DNA of 64,000 bases from Aureimonas sp. Leaf324 (lineage in GTDB: Bacteria > Pseudomonadota > Alphaproteobacteria > Rhizobiales > Rhizobiaceae): positions 395,447-459,446 of the forward strand of contig NZ_LMOH01000012.1 in the NCBI RefSeq assembly GCF_001423245.1. Direction: 5' to 3'. The first letter of the stretch is position 1. Every line of letters starts with the position of its first letter. This document shows positions 18,485 through 26,865 of the stretch, piece after piece. Below the pieces are notes generated by a model that ran no database searches, was not told the origin of the DNA, and saw nothing but the letters and a program-made list of their open reading frames with translations. Made by a program: the position numbers and the translations under genes.

Positions 18485-19405
18485 ATGTGGCGCGAGATCG
18501 AACCGGATCGGATGGAGCGTGTCGAGGTCGAGGGCGGCAGCGTCGTCACCTATTCGTTCGGCGAGGGCGACGAGACGATCCTGCTCCTGAACGGAGGGCC
18601 GGGCCTGCCCTGCGACTACCTGCGCGATTCCCATTCCTGCCTCGTCGACCACGGCTATCGCGTGGTCGCCTTCGACCAGCTCGGCACCGGGCGCTCGGAT
18701 CGGCCGACCGATCCCGCGCTGTGGACCATCACCCGCTATGTCGGCGAGGTGGAGGCCGTGCGGCAGGCTCTCGATCTCGGTCCGGTCCACCTCATCGGCC
18801 AGTCCTGGGGCGGCTGGCTCTCGGTCGAATACGCGCTGACCCACCCCGAGGCGCTGCGCACGCTGGTGCTCGAGAACACGGCGGCCGACATTCCCCACCT
18901 CGTCGGCGAGCTCGGCCGCCTGCGCGAGGCGCTCGGCTCCGAGACGGTCGCCATGATGCAGCGCCACGAGGCGGAGGGAACGCTCGACCACCCCGAATAC
19001 CAGGCGGCGATCACGGTCCTGAACTACCGGCATGTGTGCCGCCTCGCCGAATGGCCGGCCCCGGTGCGTCGCTCGTTGGGCGACTGGAACATGGGTCCCT
19101 ACGAGACGATCCAGGGGCCGAACGAGTTCACCTACACCGGCAACCTGAAGGACTGGAACCGCATCCCCGACATGCATCGGATCACGGTGCCCACCCTGAT
19201 CACGGTCGGCCAGCACGACGAGCTGACGCCGGCCTGCGCCATGCGCATGAAGCTCGCGCTGCCCGATGCCGAGCTGCGCGTCTTCCCCAATTCCAGCCAC
19301 ATGCCCTTCTTCGAGGAGCCGGCCGCGTTCTTCCCTGTGCTGGTCGACTTCCTCGCCCGGCGCGGCGGGAGACGCCGGGCCGACGACCTCGCGGGAGCCG
19401 CCTGA
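18485..19405 (+). CDS. pip: Proline iminopeptidase-family alpha/beta hydrolase
   Basis: A 306-residue alpha/beta hydrolase of peptidase family S33. The oxyanion-hole motif NGGPG (36-40), nucleophile elbow GQSWGG (Ser107), acid GQHDE (Asp245) and His272 in NSSHMPF form a complete triad. Proline iminopeptidases release N-terminal proline from short peptides in the cytoplasm. It is divergent from the LuxR solo and leads an operon with a full dipeptide-type ABC transporter. In Pseudomonas the same gene (pipA) beside PipR is the target of the plant-responsive regulator, so control by the LuxR protein through the shared promoter is strongly suggested. Confidence 0.9.
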   Translation: MWREIEPDRMERVEVEGGSVVTYSFGEGDETILLLNGGPGLPCDYLRDSHSCLVDHGYRVVAFDQLGTGRSDRPTDPALWTITRYVGEVEAVRQALDLGPVHLIGQSWGGWLSVEYALTHPEALRTLVLENTAADIPHLVGELGRLREALGSETVAMMQRHEAEGTLDHPEYQAAITVLNYRHVCRLAEWPAPVRRSLGDWNMGPYETIQGPNEFTYTGNLKDWNRIPDMHRITVPTLITVGQHDELTPACAMRMKLALPDAELRVFPNSSHMPFFEEPAAFFPVLVDFLARRGGRRRADDLAGAA

Positions 19406-19414
19406 GCCCGCCCG

Positions 19415-20353
19415 ATGCACCGCTATCGCTTCGTCCTGTCGCGCCCGTTCCAGCTGATCCCGGTCCTGATCGGCATCAGCCTCGTCACCTTCGTGCTCGT
19501 CCGCTCGATCCCCGGCGACCCGGCGCGGCTGATCCTCGGCACGCGCGCGACGCCGCAGGCGCTGGAGCGCGTGCGCGCGCAGTTCGGCCTGGATGAGCCG
19601 CTCTGGCTTCAGTATCTCTATTTCCTGCGCAATCTCGGGCGCGGCGAGATGGGCCGCTCGATCCTCTACAAGGTCGACGTCCTCGGCCTGATCCTCCAGC
19701 GCATCGAGCCGACGCTGGTGCTCGTGGCGGGATCGGTCGCGCTGTCCCTCCTGATCTGCGTGCCGCTCGCGACGGTCGCCGCGCGGCGGCAGGGATCGGC
19801 CACCGACAGCGGCGTCCGGCTCGCCTCGACGCTCAGCCTCGGCCTGCCGAACTTCTGGCTGGCGATCATGCTGATCATCCTCTTCTCGGTGACGCTCGGC
19901 TGGTTTCCGGTGTCGGGCTACGGCGACACGGCTCTCGAGAAGCTGCACCACATGGCCCTCCCCTGGCTCACCGTCGCGCTCTCGCTGTCGGCCGTCCTCA
20001 CGCGGCAGCTGCGCGCCTCGCTGATCGCGGAGATGCGGTCCGACGTGGCGCTGGCGGCCCGCGCGCGCGGCCTGCCCGAGACGGTGATCTTCCGCCGGCA
20101 CGTCCTGCCCAACTCGATTCTGCCGACGCTCAATCTCCTCGCGGTCAACATCGGCTGGCTGATCGGGGGCACCGTCGTTGTGGAGCAGGTCTTCGCCATT
20201 CCCGGCATGGGTCAGCTCCTGGTCCGGGCGATCTTCTCGCGCGACTACATGGTGGTGCAGGGCGTCGCGATGGTCTTCGCGCTGGCCACCGTCCTCGTGA
20301 ACTTCCTCGCCGACGTCCTGACCGTGACGGCCGACCCGCGGGTGCGCCTGTGA
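19415..20353 (+). CDS. ABC transporter permease, DppB type
   Basis: A 312-residue inner-membrane permease. The start region (FVLSRPFQLIPVLIGISLVTFVLVRSIPGDPARL), the EAA loop SDVALAARARGLPETVIFRR and VEQVFAIPGMGQLLVRAIF place it in the DppB subfamily of peptide importers. It starts 9 bp after the proline iminopeptidase gene and its stop overlaps the GTG start of the next permease. It forms the transmembrane channel with that partner. Substrates are probably short, perhaps proline-containing peptides, judging from the peptidase next to it. Confidence 0.9.
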   Translation: MHRYRFVLSRPFQLIPVLIGISLVTFVLVRSIPGDPARLILGTRATPQALERVRAQFGLDEPLWLQYLYFLRNLGRGEMGRSILYKVDVLGLILQRIEPTLVLVAGSVALSLLICVPLATVAARRQGSATDSGVRLASTLSLGLPNFWLAIMLIILFSVTLGWFPVSGYGDTALEKLHHMALPWLTVALSLSAVLTRQLRASLIAEMRSDVALAARARGLPETVIFRRHVLPNSILPTLNLLAVNIGWLIGGTVVVEQVFAIPGMGQLLVRAIFSRDYMVVQGVAMVFALATVLVNFLADVLTVTADPRVRL

Positions 20354-21210
20354 GCGTCGTCCCCGTCCCGGCCCCCTTGCTCGTTTCCGCCCGGCCGCGC
20401 CGCGGCGCAGGAACGCCGCTGCCGCTCGTCGCGGGCCTGGCGCTGCTCGCCGGTTTTCTTATCCTTGCGCTCCTCGCCCCGCTCGTCGCGCCCTACGACC
20501 CGATCTTCCAGGACGCCGCCGCGCGTCTCTCGCCGCCCTCGCTCAATCATCCCTTCGGCACCGACAACTATGGGCGCGACATCCTCTCGCGCATCATCTG
20601 GGGCACGCGGATCGACCTGCAGCTCGCCGTCTTCGGCGTGGTCTTCCCGTTCCTGATCGGCACGGTGGTCGGCACCGTGTCCGGCTATTTCGGCGGGCTC
20701 GTCGACGGCATCTTCATGCGCGTCGTCGACGTCGTCCTCGCCTTTCCGTTCCTCGTCCTGATGCTGTCCGTGATCACCATTCTCGGACCGGGTCTCCAGA
20801 GCTTCTTCATCGCGATGGCGCTGGTCGGCTGGGTGTCCTACGCGCGGCTCGTGCGGGCGCAGATCCTCGTTCTGAAGGGTAGCGACTTCGCGCTCGCCGC
20901 CCGCTCGCTCGGCTTCAGCCATGCGCGCATCATGTTCCGCCATCTCCTGCCCAACGCGCTGACCGCGTCGGTGGTCTTCGCCATGTCGGACTGCGTGCTC
21001 GTGCTCCTGTCGGGCGCGGCGATCAGCTATCTCGGCCTCGGCGTGCAGCCGCCCGCCGCCGAATGGGGGATCATGGTGGCCGAGGGGCAGGCCTTTCTCG
21101 CGCGCGCCTGGTGGATCTCCGCCTTCCCGGGCCTTGCGATCGTGCTTCTCGCCTTCAGCTTTAGCCTCGTCGCCGACGGGCTCGGCGACGTCCTCGGGCG
21201 GCGCGCATGA
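20350..21210 (+). CDS. ABC transporter permease, DppC type
   Basis: A 286-residue permease beginning at GTG 20350, overlapping its partner by four bases. DppC features include HPFGTDNYGRDILSRIIWGTR, the EAA loop SDFALAARSLGFSHARIMFR and ISYLGLGVQPPAAEWGIM. About six helices are predicted. The stop overlaps the ATG of the following ATPase gene, so pip, both permeases and both ATPases appear to be one tightly coupled transcript. Confidence 0.9.
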   Translation: MSVVPVPAPLLVSARPRRGAGTPLPLVAGLALLAGFLILALLAPLVAPYDPIFQDAAARLSPPSLNHPFGTDNYGRDILSRIIWGTRIDLQLAVFGVVFPFLIGTVVGTVSGYFGGLVDGIFMRVVDVVLAFPFLVLMLSVITILGPGLQSFFIAMALVGWVSYARLVRAQILVLKGSDFALAARSLGFSHARIMFRHLLPNALTASVVFAMSDCVLVLLSGAAISYLGLGVQPPAAEWGIMVAEGQAFLARAWWISAFPGLAIVLLAFSFSLVADGLGDVLGRRA

Positions 21211-22208
21211 GCGGAGCGAGTTCGCATGCGCTGGAGGTCGAAGGCCTCACCGTCACCGCGGCTGGCCCGCTCGGCGAGCGCCGGATCGTCGACGGCCTCT
21301 CCTTCCGGCTCGCGCGCGGCGAGATCCTCGGGCTCGTCGGCGAGAGCGGCTCGGGCAAGACGGTCGCCTGCCGCGCCCTGATGCGGCTCCTGCCGCCGGC
21401 GCTCGCCGTGTCGGCCGACGCGATCCGCCTGAAGGGCCGCGAGGTCGCCAATCTGTCCGATGCGCAGTTCGCGCCGCTGCGAGGCCGCGAGATCGGCATG
21501 GTCTTCCAGAACCCGGCGAGCCACCTCGATCCGGTGATGCGCATCGGCGAACAGATCGCCGAGACCGTGCGCCTGACGCGCGGCCTCGGCCGGCGCGAGG
21601 CCCGCTCGGAAAGCGTCGAACTCCTCCGGCAGGTGGGCATCCCCGACCCCGAGCGGCGGGCAGACGCCTTCCCGCACGAGTTTTCCGGCGGCATGCGCCA
21701 GCGCGCGATGATCGCCGTCGCCCTCGCTTCCGATCCCGACATCCTCGTCGCCGACGAGCCGACCACGGCGCTCGACGTGACGGTCCAGGCCCAGATCCTA
21801 CGCCTTCTCCTCGACCTTCGCGACCGGCGCGGCCTGTCGATCGTCTTCATCACCCACGATCTCGGCGTCGTCTCGCAGCTCTGCGACCGCATCGCGGTGC
21901 TCTACGCCGGCCGGCTCTGCGAGATCGGGCCGAAGCGCGACGTGCTGATGCGGCCGCGCCATCCCTACACGGCCGGGCTCGTGGCGTGCCAGCCGGCGCA
22001 GAGCACCGGCGCAAGGCGCCTTCGCACCATCGAGGGCCAGCCGCCCGGTGCCGGCGAAATGCCGTCCGGATGCCGGTTCCATCCCCGCTGCCCTCGCGCG
22101 GGCGAGGACTGTTGCACCCGCCAGCCGCCGCTCGTCGCCATGGACACGGAGCGCCGCGCGGCATGCCACCATCCCCTCGGGCACGGCGTCTTGGAGGGCG
22201 CGGCATGA
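21207..22208 (+). CDS. Peptide ABC transporter ATP-binding protein, DppD type
   Basis: A 333-residue ATPase with Walker A GESGSGKT, Q-loop QNPASHLDPVMRIGEQI, signature FSGGMRQRA, Walker [13 protein letters not shown] and switch histidine ITHDLG. The C-terminal oligopeptide/dipeptide extension is present, with the cysteine-containing motif CRFHPRCPRAGEDC that binds an iron-sulfur cluster or metal in DppD homologues. It works as a heterodimer with the following protein at the cytoplasmic face of the importer. Its ends overlap both neighbours by four bases. Confidence 0.92.
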   Translation: MSGASSHALEVEGLTVTAAGPLGERRIVDGLSFRLARGEILGLVGESGSGKTVACRALMRLLPPALAVSADAIRLKGREVANLSDAQFAPLRGREIGMVFQNPASHLDPVMRIGEQIAETVRLTRGLGRREARSESVELLRQVGIPDPERRADAFPHEFSGGMRQRAMIAVALASDPDILVADEPTTALDVTVQAQILRLLLDLRDRRGLSIVFITHDLGVVSQLCDRIAVLYAGRLCEIGPKRDVLMRPRHPYTAGLVACQPAQSTGARRLRTIEGQPPGAGEMPSGCRFHPRCPRAGEDCCTRQPPLVAMDTERRAACHHPLGHGVLEGAA

Positions 22209-23266
22209 CCCAGCCCGACATCATCCTTGAAGCCGACGATGTCGTCGTTCGTTTTCCCGGTCCCGGCGCGGGCTTCCTCGGCCTGCAGCGGCGCAGCGTC
22301 CAGGCGGTGAACGGCGTCTCGCTTCAGGTCCGGCGCGGCGAGACGATCGGGATCGTCGGAGAATCGGGATCGGGCAAGTCGACGCTCGGACGCGCGCTTC
22401 TCGGCCTCGAGCCGATCTCGGGCGGTCACGTCGTGCTCGACGGACTGGCGGTCTCGGACGGCCGGCGGGCCGACCTGAAGGCGCTGCGCCGACGCACCGC
22501 CATGGTGTTTCAGGACCCCGCGAACTCGCTCAACCCGCGCCTCACCGTCGGCGAGACGCTGGCCGAAGTCCTGCGCGTCCACGGCAAGGCGCCGCGCGGC
22601 GGAACGGATCCCCGCGTCGCCGAGCTTCTGCGGATGGTCGGCCTCGATACGGCGCTGGCCGGCCGGCGTCCGGCCGCGCTCTCCGGCGGCCAGTGCCAGC
22701 GCGTCGGCATCGCGCGGGCGCTGGCGGTCGAGCCCAGCCTCGTCATCGCCGACGAATGCGTCGCCGCGCTCGACGTCTCGATCCAGGGGCAGGTGATCAA
22801 CCTCTTCCTCGATCTCAAGGAGCGGATCGGCCTGACGCTGATCTTCATCGCGCATGATCTCGCCATCGTCCGCCGGCTCTGCGACCGGGTGGCGGTGATG
22901 TATCTCGGCCGGATCGTCGAGGAGGGGCCGACCGAGAGCGTGTTTCGCGCGCCGCGCCATCCCTACACGGCGGCCCTCATCGCCTCGATCCCCGAGATCG
23001 ACCCCGACATCGCGCTGCCGCTGGCGCCGATGGGCGGCGAGCCGCCAAGCCCGCTCGATCCCCCGCCCGGCTGTCCGTTCCATCCGCGCTGCACCCATGC
23101 CGAGGATCGCTGCCGCACCGGCCCGCCGCCCGCCCTGCGCCGCGCCGAAGACCACGGCTGGGCCTGCATCCTCGAGCCCGGCGCGCTTCCCGCGCCGGTC
23201 CGCGAACCGCCGATCTCCCCTCCCCCTATGATACGCGAGGCTTTCCCATGTCCCGACCCCGCATGA
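22205..23266 (+). CDS. Peptide ABC transporter ATP-binding protein, DppF type, atypical signature
   Basis: A 353-residue ATPase partner of the preceding protein. Walker A is GESGSGKST and the Q-loop is QDPANSLNPRLTVGETL. Two family positions are unusual: the signature reads LSGGQCQRV (cysteine for arginine) and the Walker B segment reads VIADECVAALD (cysteine for proline), although the catalytic glutamate remains. The C-terminal extension has CPFHPRCTHAEDRC. The coding sequence runs 19 bp into the start of the binding-protein gene. The substitutions are probably tolerated since every ATP-contacting residue is kept. Confidence 0.9.
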   Translation: MTQPDIILEADDVVVRFPGPGAGFLGLQRRSVQAVNGVSLQVRRGETIGIVGESGSGKSTLGRALLGLEPISGGHVVLDGLAVSDGRRADLKALRRRTAMVFQDPANSLNPRLTVGETLAEVLRVHGKAPRGGTDPRVAELLRMVGLDTALAGRRPAALSGGQCQRVGIARALAVEPSLVIADECVAALDVSIQGQVINLFLDLKERIGLTLIFIAHDLAIVRRLCDRVAVMYLGRIVEEGPTESVFRAPRHPYTAALIASIPEIDPDIALPLAPMGGEPPSPLDPPPGCPFHPRCTHAEDRCRTGPPPALRRAEDHGWACILEPGALPAPVREPPISPPPMIREAFPCPDPA

Positions 23267-24762
23267 CCCGCCTTCTGGCCGCAACGGCGCTCGCCGCCCT
23301 GTCGCTCACCGCCTCGATCGCGGAAGCCGCCGGCGTCCTCACGATCGGACGGCGCGAGGATTCCACGACCTTCGACCCGATCGCCTCGGCCCAGAACGTC
23401 GACAACTGGGTCTATTCCAACGTCTTCGACGTGCTCGTGCGCGTCGACAAGACCGGCACCAAGCTGGAGCCCGGCCTTGCGGAAAGCTGGACCGTCTCGG
23501 ACGACAAGCTGACCTACACGTTCAAGCTGCGCGAGGCGAAGTTCTCGGACGGCTCGCCCGTCACCGCCGAGGACGCGGCCTTCTCGCTCCTGCGCATCCG
23601 TGACGATCCGACCTCGCTCTGGTCGTCGAGCTACGCGATCGTCGACACGGCGACGGCCAGCGACCCGCGCACGCTCGTCGTCAAGCTGAAGGAGCCCTCG
23701 GTTCCCTTCCTCGCCTCGCTGGCGCTGCCCAACGTCTCGGTCCTGCCGAAGGCGGTGGTGGAGGCCAAGGGCGAGGAGTTCGCGTCCGCGCCGATCGGGT
23801 CCGGCGCCTTCTCGGTCAAGGAGTGGGCCCGCGGCGACCGCGTGATCCTCGAGAAGAACCCGAACTACTGGGAGGCCGACAAGGTCAGCCTCGACGGCGT
23901 CGAGTGGATCTCGGTGCCCGACGACAACACGCGCATGCTGAACGTGCAGGCGGGACAGCTCGACGCGGCGATTTTCGTGCCCTTCTCGCGCGTCGAGCAG
24001 CTGAAGCAGGACCCGCAGCTCAAGGTCTCGCTCGACACCTCGACCCGCGAGGACGCGCTGCTCATCAATCACGAGAAGGGCAAGCTCGGCGAGATCGCGG
24101 TGCGCCAAGCGCTGGACATGGCGATCGACAAGCAGGCGATCGTCGATGCCGTCACCTTCGGCATCGGCGAGGTCGCCAACTCCTACATCCCGAAGGGCGC
24201 GCTGTACTATTACGCCGACAACCTGCGCCGTCCCTACGATCCGGAGCGCGCCAAGGCGATGCTGGCGGAAGCGGGCGCTTCCGACCTTGCCCTCGACTAC
24301 AACGTCAAGGCCGGCGACGAGGTGGACGAGCAGATCGCCGTCCTGATGCAGCAGCAGCTTTCCAAGGCGGGGGTCACCGTCAACATCAACAAGGTCGATG
24401 CCGCCTCGCAGTGGGACATGTTCATCAACGGCGATTTCGACGTCGCCGTCGGCTACTGGACCAATGACGTCCTCGACCCCGATCAGAAGACCACCTTCGT
24501 GCTCGGCCACGACACGAACATGAACTACATGACGCGCTACAAGAACGACATGGTGAAGGACCTCGTCGCCAAGGCGCGCACCGAAGCCGACCCCGCCAAG
24601 CGCGAGGCGATGTATGTCGAGCTGCAGAAGATCGCCAAGGAGGAGGTCAATTGGATCGACCTCTACTACAGCCCCTACATCAACGTGACGCGCGCCAATA
24701 TCGACGGCTTCTACCAGAACCCGCTCGGCCGCTTCTGGCTGGAGGACGTGCGCAAGAACTGA
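23248..24762 (+). CDS. ABC transporter substrate-binding protein, peptide type (family 5)
   Basis: A 504-residue periplasmic binding protein with a Sec signal peptide (MSRPRMTRLLAATALAALSL, cleaved near AEA at about 27). Family blocks include FDPIASAQNVDNWVYSNVFD, LEPGLAESWTVSDDKLTYTF and GEIAVRQALDMAIDKQAI. It is the last gene of the pip operon and overlaps the ATPase gene, with ATG 23248 preceded by an AG-rich site. In the Pseudomonas PipR system the equivalent binding protein is needed for the cell to respond to the plant-derived signal, so this protein could serve both nutrition and sensing. That extension is inference. Confidence 0.9.
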   Translation: MSRPRMTRLLAATALAALSLTASIAEAAGVLTIGRREDSTTFDPIASAQNVDNWVYSNVFDVLVRVDKTGTKLEPGLAESWTVSDDKLTYTFKLREAKFSDGSPVTAEDAAFSLLRIRDDPTSLWSSSYAIVDTATASDPRTLVVKLKEPSVPFLASLALPNVSVLPKAVVEAKGEEFASAPIGSGAFSVKEWARGDRVILEKNPNYWEADKVSLDGVEWISVPDDNTRMLNVQAGQLDAAIFVPFSRVEQLKQDPQLKVSLDTSTREDALLINHEKGKLGEIAVRQALDMAIDKQAIVDAVTFGIGEVANSYIPKGALYYYADNLRRPYDPERAKAMLAEAGASDLALDYNVKAGDEVDEQIAVLMQQQLSKAGVTVNINKVDAASQWDMFINGDFDVAVGYWTNDVLDPDQKTTFVLGHDTNMNYMTRYKNDMVKDLVAKARTEADPAKREAMYVELQKIAKEEVNWIDLYYSPYINVTRANIDGFYQNPLGRFWLEDVRKN

Positions 24763-24788
24763 GATCGCACAGCGACAGGCCTGCAACG

Positions 24789-24812
24789 GGACGGGCGATC
24801 GTTCGCCCGTCC
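24789..24812. terminator. Stem-loop between convergent genes
   Basis: A perfect 10-bp stem, GGACGGGCGA paired with TCGCCCGTCC, closes a four-base loop. It lies between the end of the pip operon and the convergent GntR gene, where a terminator is expected. There is no U-tract on either side, so it may act with Rho or mainly protect the mRNA end. Confidence 0.55.
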
Positions 24813-24855
24813 TCCGCGCTCATGCGATGAACCATGCGTCATCGGTCGGGATGCC

Positions 24856-25560
24856 TCAGCCGCCAGCCCGGAGCGCGGCGGCGAGATCGGACGACGGAGG
24901 CGGCGTCGTGCCAAGATCCAGATCGGCCAGAAGCGCGTCGAGATGCTGCCGCATCAGGTCGGACGCCGCGGCGCCGTCGCGCCGGGACAGGGCGTCCAGA
25001 AGCGCCAGATGGGCCGCGTTGTCGCAAAGCGTCGCGGGCCGGCGCCAGTAGAGCGCGATCACCAGCGAGGACCGGGACAGGAGGCCGTCGACGATCGCCG
25101 CCAGCACGCCCTGCCCCGACGCCCGCGCGATCTGCCGGTGAAAGTCGGCGGAATGGTAGACGGCTTCCAGCGGATCGTCGGCGTGCATCGCGCCATGCTC
25201 CGCCTCGATCGAGGCTCGCAGCGCCCGCGCATCCTCGGGCCGCATCCGCGCGGCGGCAAGGGCCGCGAGCGGCGGCTCCACGATCGCCCGCGCCTCGAAG
25301 ATCTCGCGCGCCTCGTCCGGCGTCGGACTGGCGATGCGGGCCCCTTTGTTGCGCTGGAGGACCACGACGCCGTCCCGCGCCAGCGCCTGGAGCGCCGCTC
25401 GCACCACCGTGCGGCTGACGCCGTTGATCCCGGCGATCTCGTCCTCCACGAGCTTCGTGCCCGGACCCAGCCGATGCCGCGCGACGGCGTCGAGGATACC
25501 GTCGTGGATCGGTTGCCAGGACGCGGTGCTCCCGCGACGGGGGTTCGGTTCGGACGGCAC
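24856..25560 (-). CDS. GntR-family (FCD) transcriptional regulator
   Basis: A 234-residue regulator. The winged-helix region reads ILDAVARHRLGPGTKLVEDE, then IAGINGVSRTVVRAALQALA; the FCD domain follows (REIFEARAIVEPPLAALAA, HSADFHRQIARASG). The start is GTG 25560, with GGAG seven bases before it; longer in-frame readings lack homology. It diverges from the polyamine-type ABC operon, and a perfect TTGTATACAA palindrome lies in the gap. That palindrome matches the operator type bound by many FCD regulators, so repression of the transporter operon is likely. Confidence 0.88.
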   Translation of the reverse strand: MPSEPNPRRGSTASWQPIHDGILDAVARHRLGPGTKLVEDEIAGINGVSRTVVRAALQALARDGVVVLQRNKGARIASPTPDEAREIFEARAIVEPPLAALAAARMRPEDARALRASIEAEHGAMHADDPLEAVYHSADFHRQIARASGQGVLAAIVDGLLSRSSLVIALYWRRPATLCDNAAHLALLDALSRRDGAAASDLMRQHLDALLADLDLGTTPPPSSDLAAALRAGG

Positions 25561-25659
25561 TCCAGGTCTCCGCAATCGGCGACCGGTGGCCGCGTCTGTC
25601 TTCCAGCATGAACCGTGCCACCCCAGGCGCCATGGGTCGGCAGGGATCGGATACAGCGA

Positions 25660-25669
25660 TTGTATACAA
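25660..25669. promoter_or_regulatory. GntR/FCD operator palindrome
   Basis: TTGTATACAA, a perfect 10-bp palindrome, sits 100 bp before the GntR gene and 164 bp before the ATPase gene that diverges from it. It matches the TNGTNNNACNA-type half-site geometry of FCD regulators, so it is the likely operator of the neighbouring regulator. Confidence 0.72.
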
Positions 25670-25832
25670 CTTGGGCAGGCTGCGAGGTGAGCCGCATCCT
25701 TGCTGGGCATTCGCCTGCCGTTCTTCGCCTCCCCCCGGCCGTCGACCGACGCGCTACTCCAAGCCACGCGCGGTTTCCGCGATGTGGCACGCTTCCTGCT
25801 TTCCTCTTCCCGAGCGAAGCGGAGACGGACGC

Positions 25833-26822
25833 ATGGCCCCTGGAGACCTCGAACTCGTCAAACTGACCAAGCGCTACGGCGCGACGACGGCGGTGGACGC
25901 GATCGACCTGCGCGTGCCGGCCGGCACCTATTGCTGTTTCCTCGGGCCGTCCGGCTGCGGCAAGTCCTCGACGATGCGCATGATCGCCGGACACGAGAGC
26001 GTGTCGGGCGGCGACATCATCCTTGGCGCCCACAACGTCACCGATCTGCCGCCCGCCCGGCGCGGCACGGCGATGATGTTCCAGTCCTACGCGCTGTTCC
26101 CGCACCTCACCGTTCTCGACAACGTCGCCTTCTCCCTGAAAATGAAGGGCGCCTCGAAGGACGAGCGATACCGGAAGGCGCGCGCCGTGATGGAGCTCGT
26201 CGACCTCGCGCGCTTCGAGACGCGCATGCCCGCCCAACTGTCCGGCGGCCAGCAGCAGCGCGTGGCGCTCGCGAGAGCCCTCGTCACCGATCCCGGCATT
26301 CTCCTCCTCGACGAGCCGCTGTCGGCGCTCGACCCGTTCCTGCGCCTTCGCGTGCGCACCGAGCTGAAGCGCCTGCAGCGCGAGCTCGGCATCTCCTTCC
26401 TCCATGTCACGCACGGGCAGGACGAGGCGATGGCGCTCGCCGATCTCGTCGTCATCATGCGGGACGGCCGCATCGAGCAGGCGGGCAGCCCCCAGGACGT
26501 CTTCCACCGCCCGGCCACCGGCTTCGTCGCCCGCTTCATGGGCGGCCATAACGTCCTGCAGCTCGACGGCCGGCCCGTCTCCGTGCGCGCCGACCGGGTG
26601 CGCATCGGCGAAGGCAGCGCCGACGCGCGCTCCGTCTCCGGCGAGGTGCGCGGCGTCGAATACGGCGGTGCCACCGTCACCGTGGTCGTCCATGCCGGCG
26701 ACGCCGGCGAGATCACCGCCGTGATCCCCGAGGAGCAGTTCAACGCGACCCCGGCCGAGCTCGGGCAGACGCGTGCCGTTCACTGGTCGCGCGGCGACGA
26801 GTTCGCCCTCGAAGCCGCCTGA
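25833..26822 (+). CDS. ABC transporter ATP-binding protein, polyamine/opine type (PotA-like)
   Basis: A 329-residue importer ATPase. Domain order is an ABC ATPase (Walker A GPSGCGKSS, signature LSGGQQQRV, Walker B ILLLDEPLSALD, switch VTHGQDEAMALADL) and a C-terminal TOBE regulatory domain from about residue 240. The D-loop and DEAMALAD are those of PotA/FbpC-type importers. ATG 25833 has GGAGA nine bases upstream. The operon order is ATPase, binding protein, two permeases, as in spermidine/putrescine-like systems. The substrate is uncertain. Confidence 0.9.
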   Translation: MAPGDLELVKLTKRYGATTAVDAIDLRVPAGTYCCFLGPSGCGKSSTMRMIAGHESVSGGDIILGAHNVTDLPPARRGTAMMFQSYALFPHLTVLDNVAFSLKMKGASKDERYRKARAVMELVDLARFETRMPAQLSGGQQQRVALARALVTDPGILLLDEPLSALDPFLRLRVRTELKRLQRELGISFLHVTHGQDEAMALADLVVIMRDGRIEQAGSPQDVFHRPATGFVARFMGGHNVLQLDGRPVSVRADRVRIGEGSADARSVSGEVRGVEYGGATVTVVVHAGDAGEITAVIPEEQFNATPAELGQTRAVHWSRGDEFALEAA

Positions 26823-26865
26823 TCCTTCCGCCCTCCTCCAGCCCCCGACCCAAGGAGACCACCTC

